NCBI GenBank assembly: GCA_963930655.1
Contig: OZ005611.1
Location: 24,043,001-24,107,000 of the forward strand
Origin: Myrica gale
Taxonomy: Eukaryota > Streptophyta > Magnoliopsida > Fagales > Myricaceae
Direction of reading: 5' to 3'
DNA length: 64,000 bases
The position numbers and the translations under genes were made by a program. The first letter of the stretch is position 1; each line of letters begins with the position of its first letter. Positions 1 through 12,522 of the stretch are shown here, piece by piece. Below the pieces are notes generated by a model, which saw only the letters and a program-made list of their open reading frames with translations, did no database searches and was not told where the DNA came from.

Positions 1-93
1 CCCCTCCCTAGAGCAGAGGCGGTAGGGGCTTTTTTAGGCAAAGAAGAGGGGGGTTCTAGAGAGAGGGCGCAAAAAAGGTTTTGTAACAAAGTT

Positions 94-952
94 GATGTTT
101 GTTTGTTAAAATGTTGGGGTGTTGAAGTTTGTGAAAAAATGAATAGAGATGATTTAACTGAATTTTTTTATATTTATTTAAAGTAAAAAGTGATGATTTG
201 ATGGAGAGAGAGAATTTTGTGTTATTATTTTATGGATTAATTACCGTACAAATCCTTGTGGTATCCAATTTTTACAAAATAGTCTCTGTGATATAACTTT
301 CAACAAAATGGTCTATGTGGTATAGTTTTGAGACAAATTAGTCTCTTCGTCTAATTGTCGTTACCTACTTAATAGGAGTGTTGTATATGTCACGTCATTA
401 CCAATCACGCGTTGACACGTGTTTTGTTAAAAATAAAAAATCTAAATCTAAATCTGTTTCATTGCATTTCTATATGTTGAATGGTGAAATAGGTTTTTAA
501 TTGAGAGCACACCACTCGCTTGACAAAATGTGCTACAAAAATTTGGATGTCATTTGCTTTTGTTATATTTTTGGACTTTTGTTTATTTGTTACTTTTTCG
601 TTTGTGTATCAAGGACATATAATGGTAAGTTTAGTTTTATTTTAACTTCGGTTTTTTTTAAAGTCAGTGGAAAATAAAAGTATAATCTGAGATGTTTTTT
701 TTCAAAAAACACTTGTCAACACATGATTGGTGCTGACGTGACATGTACGACACTCTCCCGTTAAGTGGGTAACGACAGTTGGACGAAAGGATTAATTTGT
801 CTCAAAACTATACCACATAGACCATTTTGTTGAAAGTTATACCACATAGACTATTTTGTAAAATTGGAAACCATAGTAAACTATACGGTAATTAAGCCTT
901 ATTTTATTAAAGTGAAAATGTTGAGAGTCCAACATGTTGGCTCCCAAACATC
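94..952. mobile_element. MITE split by a later insertion
   Basis: Two pieces, 94-233 and 908-952, form one small inverted-repeat element. The left end reads GATGTTTGTTTG and the reverse complement of the right end reads GATGTTTGGGAG. The interior (AAAAAATGAATAGAG, GATTTGATGGAGAGAGAG) resembles the MITE at 1178-1355. The middle is interrupted by the Mutator-type element at 234-898. No coding capacity is visible. The ends are approximate and no target duplication was confirmed. Confidence 0.5.
234..898. mobile_element. Mutator-type non-autonomous element, 9-bp TSD
   Basis: The element begins GGATTAATTACCGTA and ends TACGGTAATTAAGCC, so its tips are inverted repeats. The inverted similarity runs far inward: the 'caaaatggtctatgtggtat' block near 306-325 is matched in reverse near 815-835, giving arms of more than 150 bp. 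Both sides carry the 9-bp direct repeat TTATTTTAT (225-233 and 899-907). Long arms plus a 9-bp duplication are the hallmark of MULE-derived elements. There is no transposase reading frame, so it must have been mobilised in trans. It sits inside an older MITE. Confidence 0.85.
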
Positions 953-1177
953 TCCAAAATCTCAAAATTTATATACAAATTTTTTCTTAAGTTTTAACCA
1001 ACTATTATTTTTTATCGAAGATTTCATCAAATCTTATTTCTCTTTATTTTAATAAAAATTATTATACAATCTAACATTTTACACTTTTTTTAAACTTAAA
1101 AATTCTTAAAATCTTTGGCCGTACTCTCTCTCTCTCTCTTAATCAAATCTTTCACTCGTGGTTTGTTTGCATATTAA

Positions 1178-1355
1178 GGGTGTGTTTGTGTTGTAAAATT
1201 TTAGGTATTGGGTTTAGTGAAAAAGTGAAGAGAGGTAATTTTTTATATTTTGTAGTGAATAGTAGTGATTTGATGGGGGAGAGAGAGATTATATTGTAAT
1301 TTTTTATTGTGTTAAAATTTTAGAGTGTGTAAAATTTTAGGACGCAAACGCACCC
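1178..1355. mobile_element. MITE, family 1
   Basis: A 178-bp inverted-repeat element. The left end reads GGGTGTGTTTGTGTTGTAAA and the right end, reverse complemented, reads GGGTGCGTTTGCGTCC followed by TAAAATTTTA. The interior contains GATTTGATGGGGGAGAGAGA. A longer copy of the same family in the opposite orientation lies at 32217-32526. The target duplication is ambiguous (flanks TAA and TTA), so no superfamily is assigned. Confidence 0.7.
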
Positions 1356-2801
1356 TTACTCTGTACTCTCAACGTAGACAGTACAGTTAAGGCTATACAC
1401 AGACATCTTGTAGTAAGCCATGCAGTGGCTTTTTTTTTCTAGGCCATGCAGTGGCTTTTCAATTCCTTGAAAAGTTGTTTAACTTTCGAAATTTGTGGCA
1501 AGATTTTTCTCCCATCTTTATATTTCTTTCTGGAAAGCGAGGGTGATCATAATGTTGCTTGCTGTCCACATCTGCCTTTTCCTTTCTCTTTTTCGTTGGC
1601 TCTTTGCGAAATGGCTGCGTAACCTTTACGCTTGTTCCCGCTCTCCACTGACAATTTAAGTTGGATATGCCCCAATCACGCACACCAAACTTCAAATTAG
1701 AGATAAATGCAGACTAATTTCCAAGCTGAATTCCTTTATCATGAGTTGCTATAAAAAATCATTTCTTCCTTATTTTTCCCTTGCAATATCCACGAGTTTA
1801 CATATAACTTTGTTCTGTGAAGTCAATTGCCAATAAAAAAAGTGCATGGATCGCACTTCGCAGTTTTAACTTCTTATGTATAAGTTATTTAAGTATTTGT
1901 CCATATTCCTTGGATCTTAGCTGCGATGCTTCGTTCCAATTGCGTCTCGTATGCGCCTTACAGCCCACGCGTGCTTGTGGTGCACTATAATTGTCACGCA
2001 TTACACTAAAGTAGTAAAAGTTTTTCACTAATAAATACTTTGTGAGATTCTCTACATGAGACTCTTCCATAAAAATTTTTCTAGATTTGAAAATACTAAC
2101 TATAAATAATTATATTTTAAAAAACTTGAACAAAAATAATCAAGAAAAGCATATTGGAATCACAAGTATGTTACCAGTTCTAACATATCCTTCTTAGAGG
2201 GAATTCTCCAGTATATTCGTTGTATTAAGCAAATTCTATCCCGTGGTGGTATATTTCACAAGAAGACCTAATGGTCATAGGGATTCCAATTCCATAGTTG
2301 CGGTTACTTGTGCATGGGGGGACCAAGACTTCCATTAAAGACTAATCATTAAAGGTGAGTGGTTGACATGTAAATTGGAGATTCCTTAGCCAAGGAAGCA
2401 ACCTATTTTCACCCTTTTGTTTCCTTTCCTTCGTTTTCATTTTTGCCTCTTCTCCTTGGAATCTCCCCCTATCACTAATCTATGTCCGTCAACCTTTCTT
2501 TCTTCTTCCTATGAAGAGGTAAAGAAGCAAAGGGGATGGACATTCCATCATCATCCTTAATCCCTCTTGAAAATGAAACTAACCAAAAAATTCCTTTTTC
2601 TGCTGCTTTTTTAAGAAAAATAGCATTTACCATATTCCCAAACAAGCTTTTCATTCTTTCAATCTTCCTTATAACTTACAATCCTATCAAGCGTAATTGA
2701 TATACAGCACCTACGACTAGCAATACGCTCACAGCAAGCCGAGTGAAACCAAGAAACAGAGAAAACAACTCACTGGCGTTTAACCATATATGTTGGTAAT
2801 T
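1356..2801. other. Intergenic, no gene seen
   Basis: AT-rich DNA downstream of the minus-strand NHL gene. Only short open frames without recognisable domains occur. The last few hundred bases presumably include the NHL 3' untranslated region, but no polyadenylation signal can be assigned with confidence. Confidence 0.4.
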
Positions 2802-3434
2802 TCAGACAGTAGTAGAACACTGAGTCCCTTGCTTTGAAGTCAGTGGACCAGTTGGGATGGCTGGTCCGAAAGGCATCACTGCAACGCAGTTAACATTAAA
2901 CCGGTACCTGCTAGAAACCCAAGTCCCCACTTTCCACCGGAGCTGCCCATTCACCTTCAGGTTCAGAACTAGTTTACCAGCTATTTGGTCTCGTCCAACC
3001 TCATAACCAAAAGATGGAGCCACGGGCAGCCCTATTCCGACCAAAGAAGCTGTTAAGAGATTACTATCTCCCTGCCCTTGGTAGAAAGGAGGAAGAGAGG
3101 TATAGGTTGTTATCTGTTGTCCCTTATAAGCGGCGTAAACTTGCAGCTCATCGTAGTAAATGCCAACTTTCTGATTTGGGTTCTTGGAGAAGAGGGTAAG
3201 TTGGACTGAGGAGTTGAGAAGGTGACCGCCTGAGAGGTTAAGAAGGTAGACGTCAGCTTCGGTTAGGGAGAAGTCGGGCTTTGCGGGGCGCAAGATGAGC
3301 CAGATAATTAATATAAGCGATAGAATAGAGGTTAATAACGTGGAGAAGGCTAAGAATAGCTTCTTGTAGTGCTTGTCAATGTTCAGTCCTTGCTTGGCAC
3401 AGTGTTTGGGAGACTTTACGAGGACTTGAGACAT
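2802..3434 (-). CDS. NDR1/HIN1-like (NHL) protein, LEA_2 domain
   Basis: A single-exon gene encoding about 210 residues. The open frame extends 42 codons further upstream, but the ATG at 3434 (MSQVLVKSPKHCAK) is preferred because it gives the usual NHL layout: a short basic cytosolic N-terminus, one membrane segment at about residues 26-48 (LFLAFSTLLTSILSLILIIW), then the family motif LRPAKPDF at 48-55 and an extracytosolic LEA_2 beta-sandwich. The FSKNPNQKVGIYYDELQVYA stretch is the NPN...YYD core of the family. NHL proteins sit at the plasma membrane and several act in pathogen response or abiotic stress. The specific role here is not visible. The length fits typical NHL proteins of 200-240 residues, and no damage is seen. 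Confidence 0.88.
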   Translation of the reverse strand: MSQVLVKSPKHCAKQGLNIDKHYKKLFLAFSTLLTSILSLILIIWLILRPAKPDFSLTEADVYLLNLSGGHLLNSSVQLTLFSKNPNQKVGIYYDELQVYAAYKGQQITTYTSLPPFYQGQGDSNLLTASLVGIGLPVAPSFGYEVGRDQIAGKLVLNLKVNGQLRWKVGTWVSSRYRFNVNCVAVMPFGPAIPTGPLTSKQGTQCSTTV

Positions 3435-6180
3435 TTGATGGACAGAAACAGAGAGAGAGCTCAGGGAGACGGGGGAGAGAAAGATAGGGGCAAGGTCGAC
3501 AAGGCTGAGGAAGGGAGGTGATAGGGTTATAAAGAAGCACCGAGTAGCAGAAAGCAGCAATTATTTTGCTCTATAATGCTTTTGACTGGCAGCTACTCCT
3601 CGTGGTGGCAGGTGACTAATAGATATTTGCTTGTAACTTCTGGAGTGCACTTTAAAACCTAATGGGGAAGTAGATTTATATATTAATCATGCTTCTGAAC
3701 GATTAGATCAGGAGATTGCGCCCCTTACCTGGAAACAATGTTGCATGCACGCCTTCTTGTGGATTCAACAAACGGCAAGGATAATTCCACTATAAAGACC
3801 AAAGCTTCCGTGGGACAAGCCTAGCCTTTTCCCAAAAGCAAGTGGACTTGCCACATCCATGCTCCCTATTCGATTGTAGTCGCAAAGGGATGTTAGTGTT
3901 TTTTTTTTCTGTGAGCAACCATATTGGCATTAACTCAGAAACAGTACAAACGGAGGGGGTGAGGAGCGTAGTCTTTTTTTTTTTTATATCTAACGAGGCA
4001 CTCACGTATGAAACGTACAGAGATCAAAAGACATGACACTATGACAGCAATTTCAATGCATTATTAGAGATTCTTTGTTACTTTCCCAGTCTTTACGAAA
4101 AAAACAGTCCATGTGATTTTTATTTGCACTTTTTACTCACAGACATGCAAAGATGGATGAATTGTGGTAAATTACAAAGAAGATCAATTCTCGTGGAATA
4201 TATATAAATGAATGACTCGACATCGTAGTTACCAAAATCTAATATCATATTCGGAAACTAAATGCTCTCACCTTCACAAAGTACTGTGATGGAGTCATCT
4301 AAGACATCTGCGTCATAGATTTCCTATCCGCTTTTGTGCGTTTCCTTGTGCTTTAGTTTGGAGCAATCAAGGTTGCTATTGGTTTCTCATTTTTTTTTTT
4401 GTCTGAGTTATAATTGGTTTCTCAGTACTTATTCAAGCAAAGCTTCAACCTCGGCCAATACTCAATAGTACAGTGGACGGAGCCAGGGAACAGTGGCTCA
4501 AAAGCATGTAGGTATGCAGGGTCTACCAGTCCAACATATGGGGCCAGCTATCATTCAGGGCCCCCCAAAACTTCCTATAGAATCTCTTCTCACATCATAA
4601 ATATGCGTGCCATGCTATCTCTGAAAGCCATGCTGCAGGTTTTGACAAGTGCGATTCATATGCTCGTTAAATTCCCACGTCATAAAGCAGAGATATTTAC
4701 TATATATTATCCCCTTAAAGAGGGAAAAGAGAAATAGATCGTAACATTGGTTATAAATGCAATTGAGAAGGGTTGCAGTGGAAATACGAAAACGAAAAAG
4801 GATTGTTTGACAATTTTTGGCATAGATGAGACAGCCAGAGATCAGAATGTAGAGTATTATGGTAGCAAGTACATAATATGAATATCTATCCTCGTGGAAA
4901 GCAGAAGCAGAGGAGAAGCAGAGGATACGGGATATCTTTGCTAGCCAGTATCTGAGAGAGCTAATACTTTTGCAATAATTGAAAGATAAAGCCCTCAAAA
5001 GAGCCATAGGAGATTGGGTAGCCAATAGCCTTTCTTCATGATTGGAGATAAGTGAGAAAATGATGCACTAAACGAGTGCATCAAGTGTTGAACTTCTGGG
5101 TGTGTACAATTAATTCAGCTGCGCACAAGAGTTCCAAAAAAGGAGAAAAGAGACATGGAGAATCTCTGAATTTTCTTTTGGCAGCCCCTGGGATATTTTT
5201 AATAATTTCTCTTGCTTGAAGTGTCACATACAGCTTACTTTTACGTTAAGGAAAGGGCAAATATGATAGAAGATTGTTAGTTGTGGGATGTCCCTCAAAC
5301 TGGGCCATCTGATATGAATAGCGCATCAGAGTTTTTAACACTTCCAGCAGGTAAGTGCCATTTGATTTGTACCATGTGTACCAACCTGTGGGAGGTGAGG
5401 TGAACCAGTTTCTTGGTTTATCTTCGGGGCACTGCTGTCTGCTAAAGAGCTCTATGGGTCCCGTCCTAAGTAGGATCTTCCAGAGGAGTTTGAAATTAAG
5501 AGAGTTTTTTCTCTTTTGCTTTTGAACCTTTTGATCAGTGATTATTCAGCCCTTCAATGAGGAGAAAAGTTCAGAGGACCCCAACACCTTAGTGATTTCT
5601 CATCTTTGCTTCCAAAGATCAATTTCTTTTGCTTTGGACCAAACAAAGCCTATTTTATGTCTTAATTTTTATCAGAACCATATGTTTCTCTCCCATGGAC
5701 TTTACATGGTGGTGGCTCTGAACCCTCGTTAGCTTTTGTAATATCTTTTGTTATTCATGAATTATTTCTGCTAAAGAAAAAGGGTACACCTTAGGAACCA
5801 ACAAATCTAGACCTTGGTTATTAAAATTATGTGAAAAGGGGGGATCGTTTTGTTTATATTTGTGGGTTAACAACCAGTTGAAAATGAAGGGTTAGGGCCT
5901 AAAGTGACATTGAAATGGAAAAAAGTTACTTTTATGCCACTTTTTGAGAAATTTATGCTGCATTGACCAATTTCATCTCCTTTGAGAATTGTAATGTAAG
6001 CCCGTAATTTAAGGGTGGATTCATGAGAATCATAACCTTCAATTTTAATTAAATTGTTCAGCCTTTGTTCCTTAGTCTAGATCATTTAATTGATAAAGTT
6101 GCAAGAATTCCACTATGAAGTTTTTTTTTGGGTAATTGTCAATTCCACTATGAAGTTATATTATAGAATAGATATAATTA
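3435..6180. other. Intergenic, no gene seen
   Basis: Contains the presumed promoter of the NHL gene (3435 upward on the minus strand) and AT-rich spacer. The longest open frame, 4615-5025 on the minus strand (136 codons, hydrophobic, no recognisable domain), looks like chance. Nothing else is supported. Confidence 0.4.
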
Positions 6181-6425
6181 ACCCACTCGGGTAGCTCATG
6201 TGGCAATATGAACTCTTTGAGAGTGCGGGTTAAGCACACACTCAGGAGTTCAAAATCACCACTTGCGCAAAAAGCTCGTGATTTAAATGGAGGGTCGTCA
6301 GTGGGCCGATCAGTCTATCCGGAGTTTTCCATGACACTAAATGCAACTCATGCGGATACTAGGTCAGATCTATCTGAACCAAGTGCACGTTGCCAGAATT
6401 TTCCTCATTACCTAGGAAAAAAAAA
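6181..6425 (+). mobile_element. tRNA-derived SINE
   Basis: A 245-bp element with an RNA polymerase III-like head: an A-box-like GGGTAGCTCATGTGGC near 6189-6204 and a B-box-like GAGTTCAAAATCACC near 6246-6260, at tRNA-like spacing. The body ends in an A-rich tail (GGAAAAAAAAA). It is flanked by imperfect 15-bp direct repeats, GAATAGATATAATTA (6166-6180) and GAATAGATCTGATTA (6426-6440), as expected for LINE-machinery retrotransposition. The two mismatches suggest an old insertion. It has no coding potential. Confidence 0.8.
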
Positions 6426-6440
6426 GAATAGATCTGATTA

Positions 6441-7981
6441 TCTCATAAACAACTTAAACTAATTCAGGACTTCCTAGTTCTGGTTTGTCAAGAAACAAAT
6501 CAAAATCTGTGTATGTGTATGCTTGACTCGTTCTTGTACGAGTCAAAAGTCGTAGCAGAGATCAGTCAAAGTAAGAAGTGGCAACTGCATGAATCTGAAC
6601 GGTATGACCTGAAGTTAACTCAGGTTTTGAAATCCCATACCGTAAATCTATATCACTAGAAGAATTTGAGAGAGAGATTATAGCAGTCCAATGGAGTAAT
6701 AGAGAAGAGCTGCCATATTTGAGCATACGGGCCCAGAGTTTGCCGGAGTTCCATAAATTTCAGACGAAAACATGACCAAACTAGTGTTTCACTACCAGCC
6801 CCTTTGTGGGTGGTGACGCCCGTGACTTGAATTGGTTTCTAGCATCTGGGTTCTTTTACACAGCATTTCTGTACCCCCAGTGTTGATCATGTTCTCAACA
6901 TTTTCGTACTTTTTAACGTGTTCTAAATGAACTTTGGTTGCCACAGTTCATTGGTCCGAGACTCCGAGGTATTTCAGTCGTTTTTATTTATTTGGCTGAA
7001 TCTGCAGGAGTCGTTTCAAATCAGGATTTGATATTCAAAGTTCAAATTAGAAGCTTCAGAAAGACATTCATAGATGATGCCAATTTGTTAGGTTTCTCAA
7101 ACAAGACGTTGATTGCTCAAAACTCTGGCGAAGCCATCAAGCACAGAAAGATGGAAGTGTGAGTGTCTCTGAAAAGATGAGGCACAAAGAAAGATGTTAA
7201 AAAAACTTCAATGTGGCCCACAGAACACACACGGGAACTTTTTGCACTGAGCTCCCATTCAAATCCCGATATATATTCAACTTAGAAAAAAATAAGAGCC
7301 ATTGTTTGTGGGAACTTGTGCGTCCCAACGTTGAACGGTGGGAGGAAGGCCGTCACTCTTAGAGAATTTGTTAACTCAACCTATGTGCTGCTGCTGCCGA
7401 CACAAACGTTTGGAAATGAAGAGATTAAGAGCCAGGGAAGAGGGATTAAACAAACGGAGATTTCAAAGAAAAAAAGTTGGTAGTCTGCACTTGATAACAA
7501 ATATGAGCTGAGAGAGAGAACGCACGACAAGATTAGAAAGATATCTCTCATCATGGTGCTGATTATTCTCTGAGTTTTCCCTTGAACCCATATTCAGGTG
7601 TCCCTTTGAACTCCTAATTGGCAATCCAAATATACATTGAAAAGAAGAAGCAAAGGCAAGGCATATATAAGAGAAAAAGTTTACTAAAACTTTTATAATA
7701 ACTCAACTGTGACTAGGCTTCGAAAAAAATAAAAGACTAGGCAGCCTCCTACCAACTACGAAGGCGTATAGAAACTACAACTCTATATTACAGCAGATAG
7801 AGGATCATTTGAACCAACATCCTAAAAGAAGGTTAATACGGAACTGGTGTTAGAAAGCATCTTTGGAGTTGTGTTTAGTCACCCCTCTTTGCTACTCGGC
7901 CTTCAGTAAAGGGTAAGGCAGCTATGTACCAACCAATTTGACTGTCACAAGCTGAATAGCTAACCATCAAAGTAATCACCA
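6441..7981. other. Intergenic, 3' flank of the PRR gene
   Basis: No gene is seen. The part just below 7982 should hold the 3' untranslated region of the minus-strand PRR gene. The 75-codon open frame at 6938-7162 has no recognisable domain and was not called. Confidence 0.4.
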
Positions 7982-10900
7982 TCAGTTTCTACAGGTGGGG
8001 GATGAAAGGTTCATGTGTCGAACAAACTGTCCTTTTACTCTGGGTCGCTGCTCAGCGAGTTTTTTTCTGCTCTCATACCGCACCTGTGGAGGTATAGTTG
8101 GCGTTAGCATATAGGAAAATCGCTATTGGTTGAGCAGAGAGATAATAGTAATGATGACCATAATAAGTTACCTTCTTCTCATAGCATCTTTCTTTCCGCT
8201 TCAAGCGAAACTTGGTTAGAGCTGCTTCTCTTTGGATGGATCGACGAGAATTGAGGGTAAAGAAACCTTCTTCACTCTTGCTCTCTAAAGCAGCCTTGAC
8301 AAAAGCAACGTGATCAGCATTGTTGTTGCTTCCACAAGTGCTTCCGTATCCAATGCTATTGTGATGACTGACACCACCATTACAGATACTGCTACTTCCA
8401 CTCTGATCATTGTTGGCTGGAGATATTTGTCTTCGGTCCTCCAAAGCATCCAATTTGTTTTCCAGCTTAGGCACAGTCTGGTTTGCACCATTGTTTGTAT
8501 TTTGACCAAGTGGGTCATATGGCTGCTCAAAATGACTATTTCCAAGATTTGACTGGTAGAACATATTCATTCGAAAGGAGGTTTCCTCCTGGGCGAATGG
8601 ACTAGGGCTTGGGATTTGCGATGGACCAGATTGTGAACAAAATATGGGAGAGAGAACAGAACTAAAGCCCGTGCATGGACTATTAATTCTTACGCCTTTC
8701 ACTGGGACTGGAACAGGAAATACTCTCTGTTGAGAGCAAGATGTTGCAACTTCAGATTCTTTAGATTGACCAGTAGCCAGAGTGACAATACTTCTCTGTG
8801 TGCTTTGTGTGATACCAGGAGTATCAGAAGCATTTGTGACTGTTGTTTGTGGGAGTTGTAATGGTCTGTTAGTGTACCTGCAAGGACTGAACTGTCAGTA
8901 CATAAATCCCAAACAAGAAGCTTCGATGTTTGTATCTTCAACTATTCATTATATTTTCTTAGAAGGTCAACAAAAGCTACACAGAAGGCCCTCTTACAAT
9001 GTAAAACTTTCACTTTCGTACATACCATAATCTTAAACAGAACCTACATGCTTCTTAGGTTGATTACAACCATTTGCTTCAAAGATAGATCAATGAAATC
9101 AGGCAAGTTAAGCAGCAAAACAGCAACTTGTTAACTAAAGTCAACTTGTCAAATAAGTCACCTAAAGTCCACTAATTTGACAATCTCTGAGGAACTGATG
9201 AGAAGTCAAAAGCGTTGAATCCTGGAAAAGGAAATCAAACCTCACCTCTTAAAGGCTGAGGCATTAGAATGCCCAAGGGTACCCCTTTCTTCTGTATGTT
9301 GATTCCACAAGCCACTCGGATGAGATCTTTCCAAGGAAAGATCCAATTGCGGTGAACCACCAAACTCGCAAGTGCCTTTCCTACTGCCATTTGGATAGTT
9401 ATGAAATGCTCCAATATAGTCGGTAGTTTCTCTAGAAGGGTTGAAAAGGACATAATTATTGTTACAAGCCTCATCACTGATATTAGCATCCATCCTTTGA
9501 CTTTCTGGTCTTACATCCTTGCCAAGAGTGGTTTTGCTATCATCCTTGCAGGCGTCAATCACTGGTCCTAGAAATGTTTGAATGTCAGATGCTTCCCACT
9601 ATGCAGAGCATATAAAATGAAGCCAAGTGCAAGATCAAAGATGCTTACCCCCAGCTTCTCTCTCATGCATACGCAATTTCTGATCCAAGTGGATGTATGC
9701 TTCATCCTCCTGTGATATTCTATCACTTGGAGAAAACTTGCCCCATTTTGGATGAGAGAATTCCTGCATATTTTCCATGGGAGCACTTTCAGCTTCCAAC
9801 TCTGGCTTTGTACAAGAGTTCTGCAAGAGACAAAACATACAATGTCAAAGCTCATGTATCCAGACTAAACTCAGAGGCAACTCCTCCTGAACATATGCAG
9901 GATGCAAAGGACTGAATTTCTGGAGATTCAATGGCCATTTAATTGCTTAGGCAGCTGTGGAGGAGGTTTTAACGGAGAATGCATCACTACATAAGACTAC
10001 TGACAACTAATTTTGGCCAAGTGCTAGTATGTCCTTTCTCAACTAAACTATCTTCAGCTAAAAATAAATGTCTTCTTTTTTGGTCATGCACACCCCCAAA
10101 AAGAACTATTAATCTGCAATAAAATAACAGAAGTGCTCTCGCAGGTGTAAAATCAGCATCAAGCGTTTTAAAGATTATACCACAAAGCTCAATTTCTTTC
10201 TCTCCTTGTCTTAGATGATTCATTTCTCTTTATCCCAATAGTATAGGCTGCTGATCCAACTAGAGCTGCAAACATTCTCCAATCCAGATGAACTACGTGA
10301 TATAATGGACACAATTCGACAGTACAGTAACGAAATCCAAAAGTTTGTCGATAAGTTGTCAAACTCCCAGACTCAAAATGACCCGAATGGAGCTTTTTTT
10401 CCCCTTTTAAGCTCTACCAACATTAATTCATTTCCACACGACGTCACAAAAGAAATGCCAAATTAGTTACTAAATCATAAACTACTGTCCTACCCGATGT
10501 AGCATACTAGTACATTCAGATAGATATAGTAATATGGCCACCAGCATAAATAAGACACTTTGGGGAAAAACTAAACAACGACTCAAATATTTTATGGAGA
10601 TTTTATAATAATCCAGGTACCAACCTGACTATGACTCCGTTTCTCAATTTTTCCATTATTTCTCAGTCGAAGGGTCATTTGACTACTTGGCCTGTTGCTT
10701 GCAGCATTGTTTTCAGATGTGGCTTCTTCTTTATCTTGCGCAACACTCTCCTCGCGGGGATTATTTACGCCAACATTTTCCTGAAAGATTAATATAAACA
10801 CATCGAGAATGAGAATAGTGACTTGTAACTTTCAAGACTTGACGAAACAAAGAAAATAAGATGTAAGCAATAGGCTTACTGATTGTCTTCTCCAAACATG

Positions 10901-12303
10901 CTGCCAGAAATTTCTCAACTCATTTCTCCTAATAGGCTTAACAAGATAGTCAGCAGCGCCTCTCAACATGCATTTATATACAGTGCTTATTGAATCTTGT
11001 TTGGACATCACTGCAGAAATCAACGTGCATTTACATCATTAGTTTCTTAACTTTAACATAGTGCTGTACAAAATCAGCAATGTTTAAGACTCAAAGCTTT
11101 TCGTCTACAATCCATACTTATAACTGGGATCTTTTTGCAAATTTCATGCTCCGTGATTAGAGTAAGGAGAGCAAAGCCCGATATTGAAGGTAAATCCACT
11201 TCTGTCAATATTAGGTCTATGTTATGTGCTCTTCCCTTCAGTATCTCCCACGCTTTTAAGCCATCAGAAACTGCAGCAACTGCTCAAAGAATAATAAAGC
11301 ATTTTCAGTTCCAAAACCAACACGGATATAAATTTCAGGTTTCAAGCAAAACTCAATATAAGGATTTCAGGCTTCAAGCAAGAAACAACAGGGACCATCT
11401 ACAGGAAACGTGCATCCTTCCAATCATTTTAGTTTTTCGGACTCCTTGACCAAACACCCTTGAAGATTTCAAAATTCCGCAGCCAGAGAGTAATTATAAC
11501 ACTAATCCACAAAATAGAAAGCCTTCCCGCTCTGTTATTTGTCTAGCTCCTATGTAGGAGAAGCCACCAAATATTGGAAGGCTAGATACATGGAAAGTTA
11601 GGGCCCATTTGGCGCATTTTATATCCCTTCTTATTTGATCTTGTTCCTTTTGTAATGTGATGTGTTTGTGGTTGATCGTGCTTTCTAACCATGTTTTCTG
11701 TTTACAAATTTGCAGACCATAACTTTTGTTTTTCTCCCCCCGGCGGGTTTCATATTCTACCAAATATCACCATTTATATTCTCATCTGCCAGTCAGATTC
11801 GAAGCAGCCAAACATGGAAGAAACTCATCTTCTCATTAAATTCAATGAAGACCCTTCCTTAAATTTGAGATAGAACCAACTAACCATGCCAAACAACCAG
11901 ATCAACCTTACAAGCACAATACAAATTATATGCAAATGCCACACTCCAAATTCTACAACAGAAGCCAAAACCCACCAAAGCCAAGTAATTGGACAAACAA
12001 AGCTGCAAAATCCAAGAAATTATCTGAAATTGGACCTCTGTAGCTACATTTTCTGAGAAGAGAAGCAATAATCTGCCTCGTAGAATCGTCAGCCTCAACC
12101 AGCAACACCCTCAGCATCATCTTCGGCAAGAACCTCTCCCACCTGATGATCCTACTCAGACTCTCACCCTTGCTCTTTTTCTTCTTCTTCTTCTCTATGC
12201 TGCAGCTATCTGTCTTACCCTCGTCGTCCCCAACCTCCTCCTCCTCTGTCTCACTCTCTACCCTCATTTCCAGTTCGTCGCTGCTTAATTCCACCTCACC
12301 CAT
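7982..12303 (-). CDS. Two-component pseudo-response regulator, PRR5/PRR9 type (circadian clock)
   Basis: Eight exons, read in order: 12303-12036, 11279-11118, 11010-10880, 10780-10625, 9820-9649, 9567-9246, 8877-8172, 8083-7982. All introns are GT-AG, phases agree, and the product is 672 residues. The pseudo-receiver domain spans about 64-187 ([15 protein letters not shown]). The phospho-acceptor position holds Glu116 ([12 protein letters not shown]), which defines a pseudo rather than a true receiver. LDLSL at 371-375 is an EAR-type motif used by PRR5/7/9 to recruit TOPLESS co-repressors. The CCT domain (about 620-661, [20 protein letters not shown] then [20 protein letters not shown]) is split by the last intron. 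PRR5/7/9 are nuclear repressors of CCA1/LHY and related morning genes. Three evening elements upstream fit this identity. The exact orthology (PRR5 versus PRR9) is not settled. Confidence 0.93.
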
Positions 12304-12371
12304 GTCTCACCCTCTCAGTCTCTCTGTACCGGGGCGAAACGGCGTAAACGCTTCAGCGAAAGCTATAGAGA

Positions 12372-12379
12372 AAAAATCT
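12372..12379 (+). promoter_or_regulatory. CCA1-binding-site match
   Basis: AAAAATCT, the CCA1-binding-site consensus, lies about 70 bp upstream of the PRR start codon and 18 bp from an evening element. It may fall in the 5' untranslated region. One 8-mer in AT-rich DNA is weak on its own; its clustering with evening elements is what makes it worth noting. Confidence 0.4.
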
Positions 12380-12396
12380 GATCCCCGAAGCTGAAA

Positions 12397-12405
12397 AAAA
12401 TATCT
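12397..12405 (+). promoter_or_regulatory. Evening element 1 of the PRR promoter
   Basis: Exact AAAATATCT on the plus strand, about 95 bp upstream of the PRR ATG at 12303. Evening elements bind CCA1/LHY/RVE MYB factors and drive evening-phased expression. PRR5 and PRR9 are known direct targets of these factors in Arabidopsis. Confidence 0.6.
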
Positions 12406-12513
12406 GAAACGGAGCTCTAATATCTCTGTTGATCGGACAGTGCAGGTACCGAGCCCCGTGCTCACCGATTCAGATCCAACGGCATATTATGAAAACACGA
12501 ACAATGACCAGCC

Positions 12514-12522
12514 AAAATATCT
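12514..12522 (+). promoter_or_regulatory. Evening element 2 of the PRR promoter
   Basis: A second exact AAAATATCT on the plus strand, about 210 bp upstream of the PRR start codon. Confidence 0.6.

Noticed and set aside
4615..5025. 136-codon minus-strand frame as a gene
   Set aside because: No recognisable domain, hydrophobic AT-driven composition, no supporting splice structure.
8285..8552. Extra open frames on both strands inside PRR exon 7
   Set aside because: Alternative frames of the exon; only the frame leading into the CCT domain has meaning.
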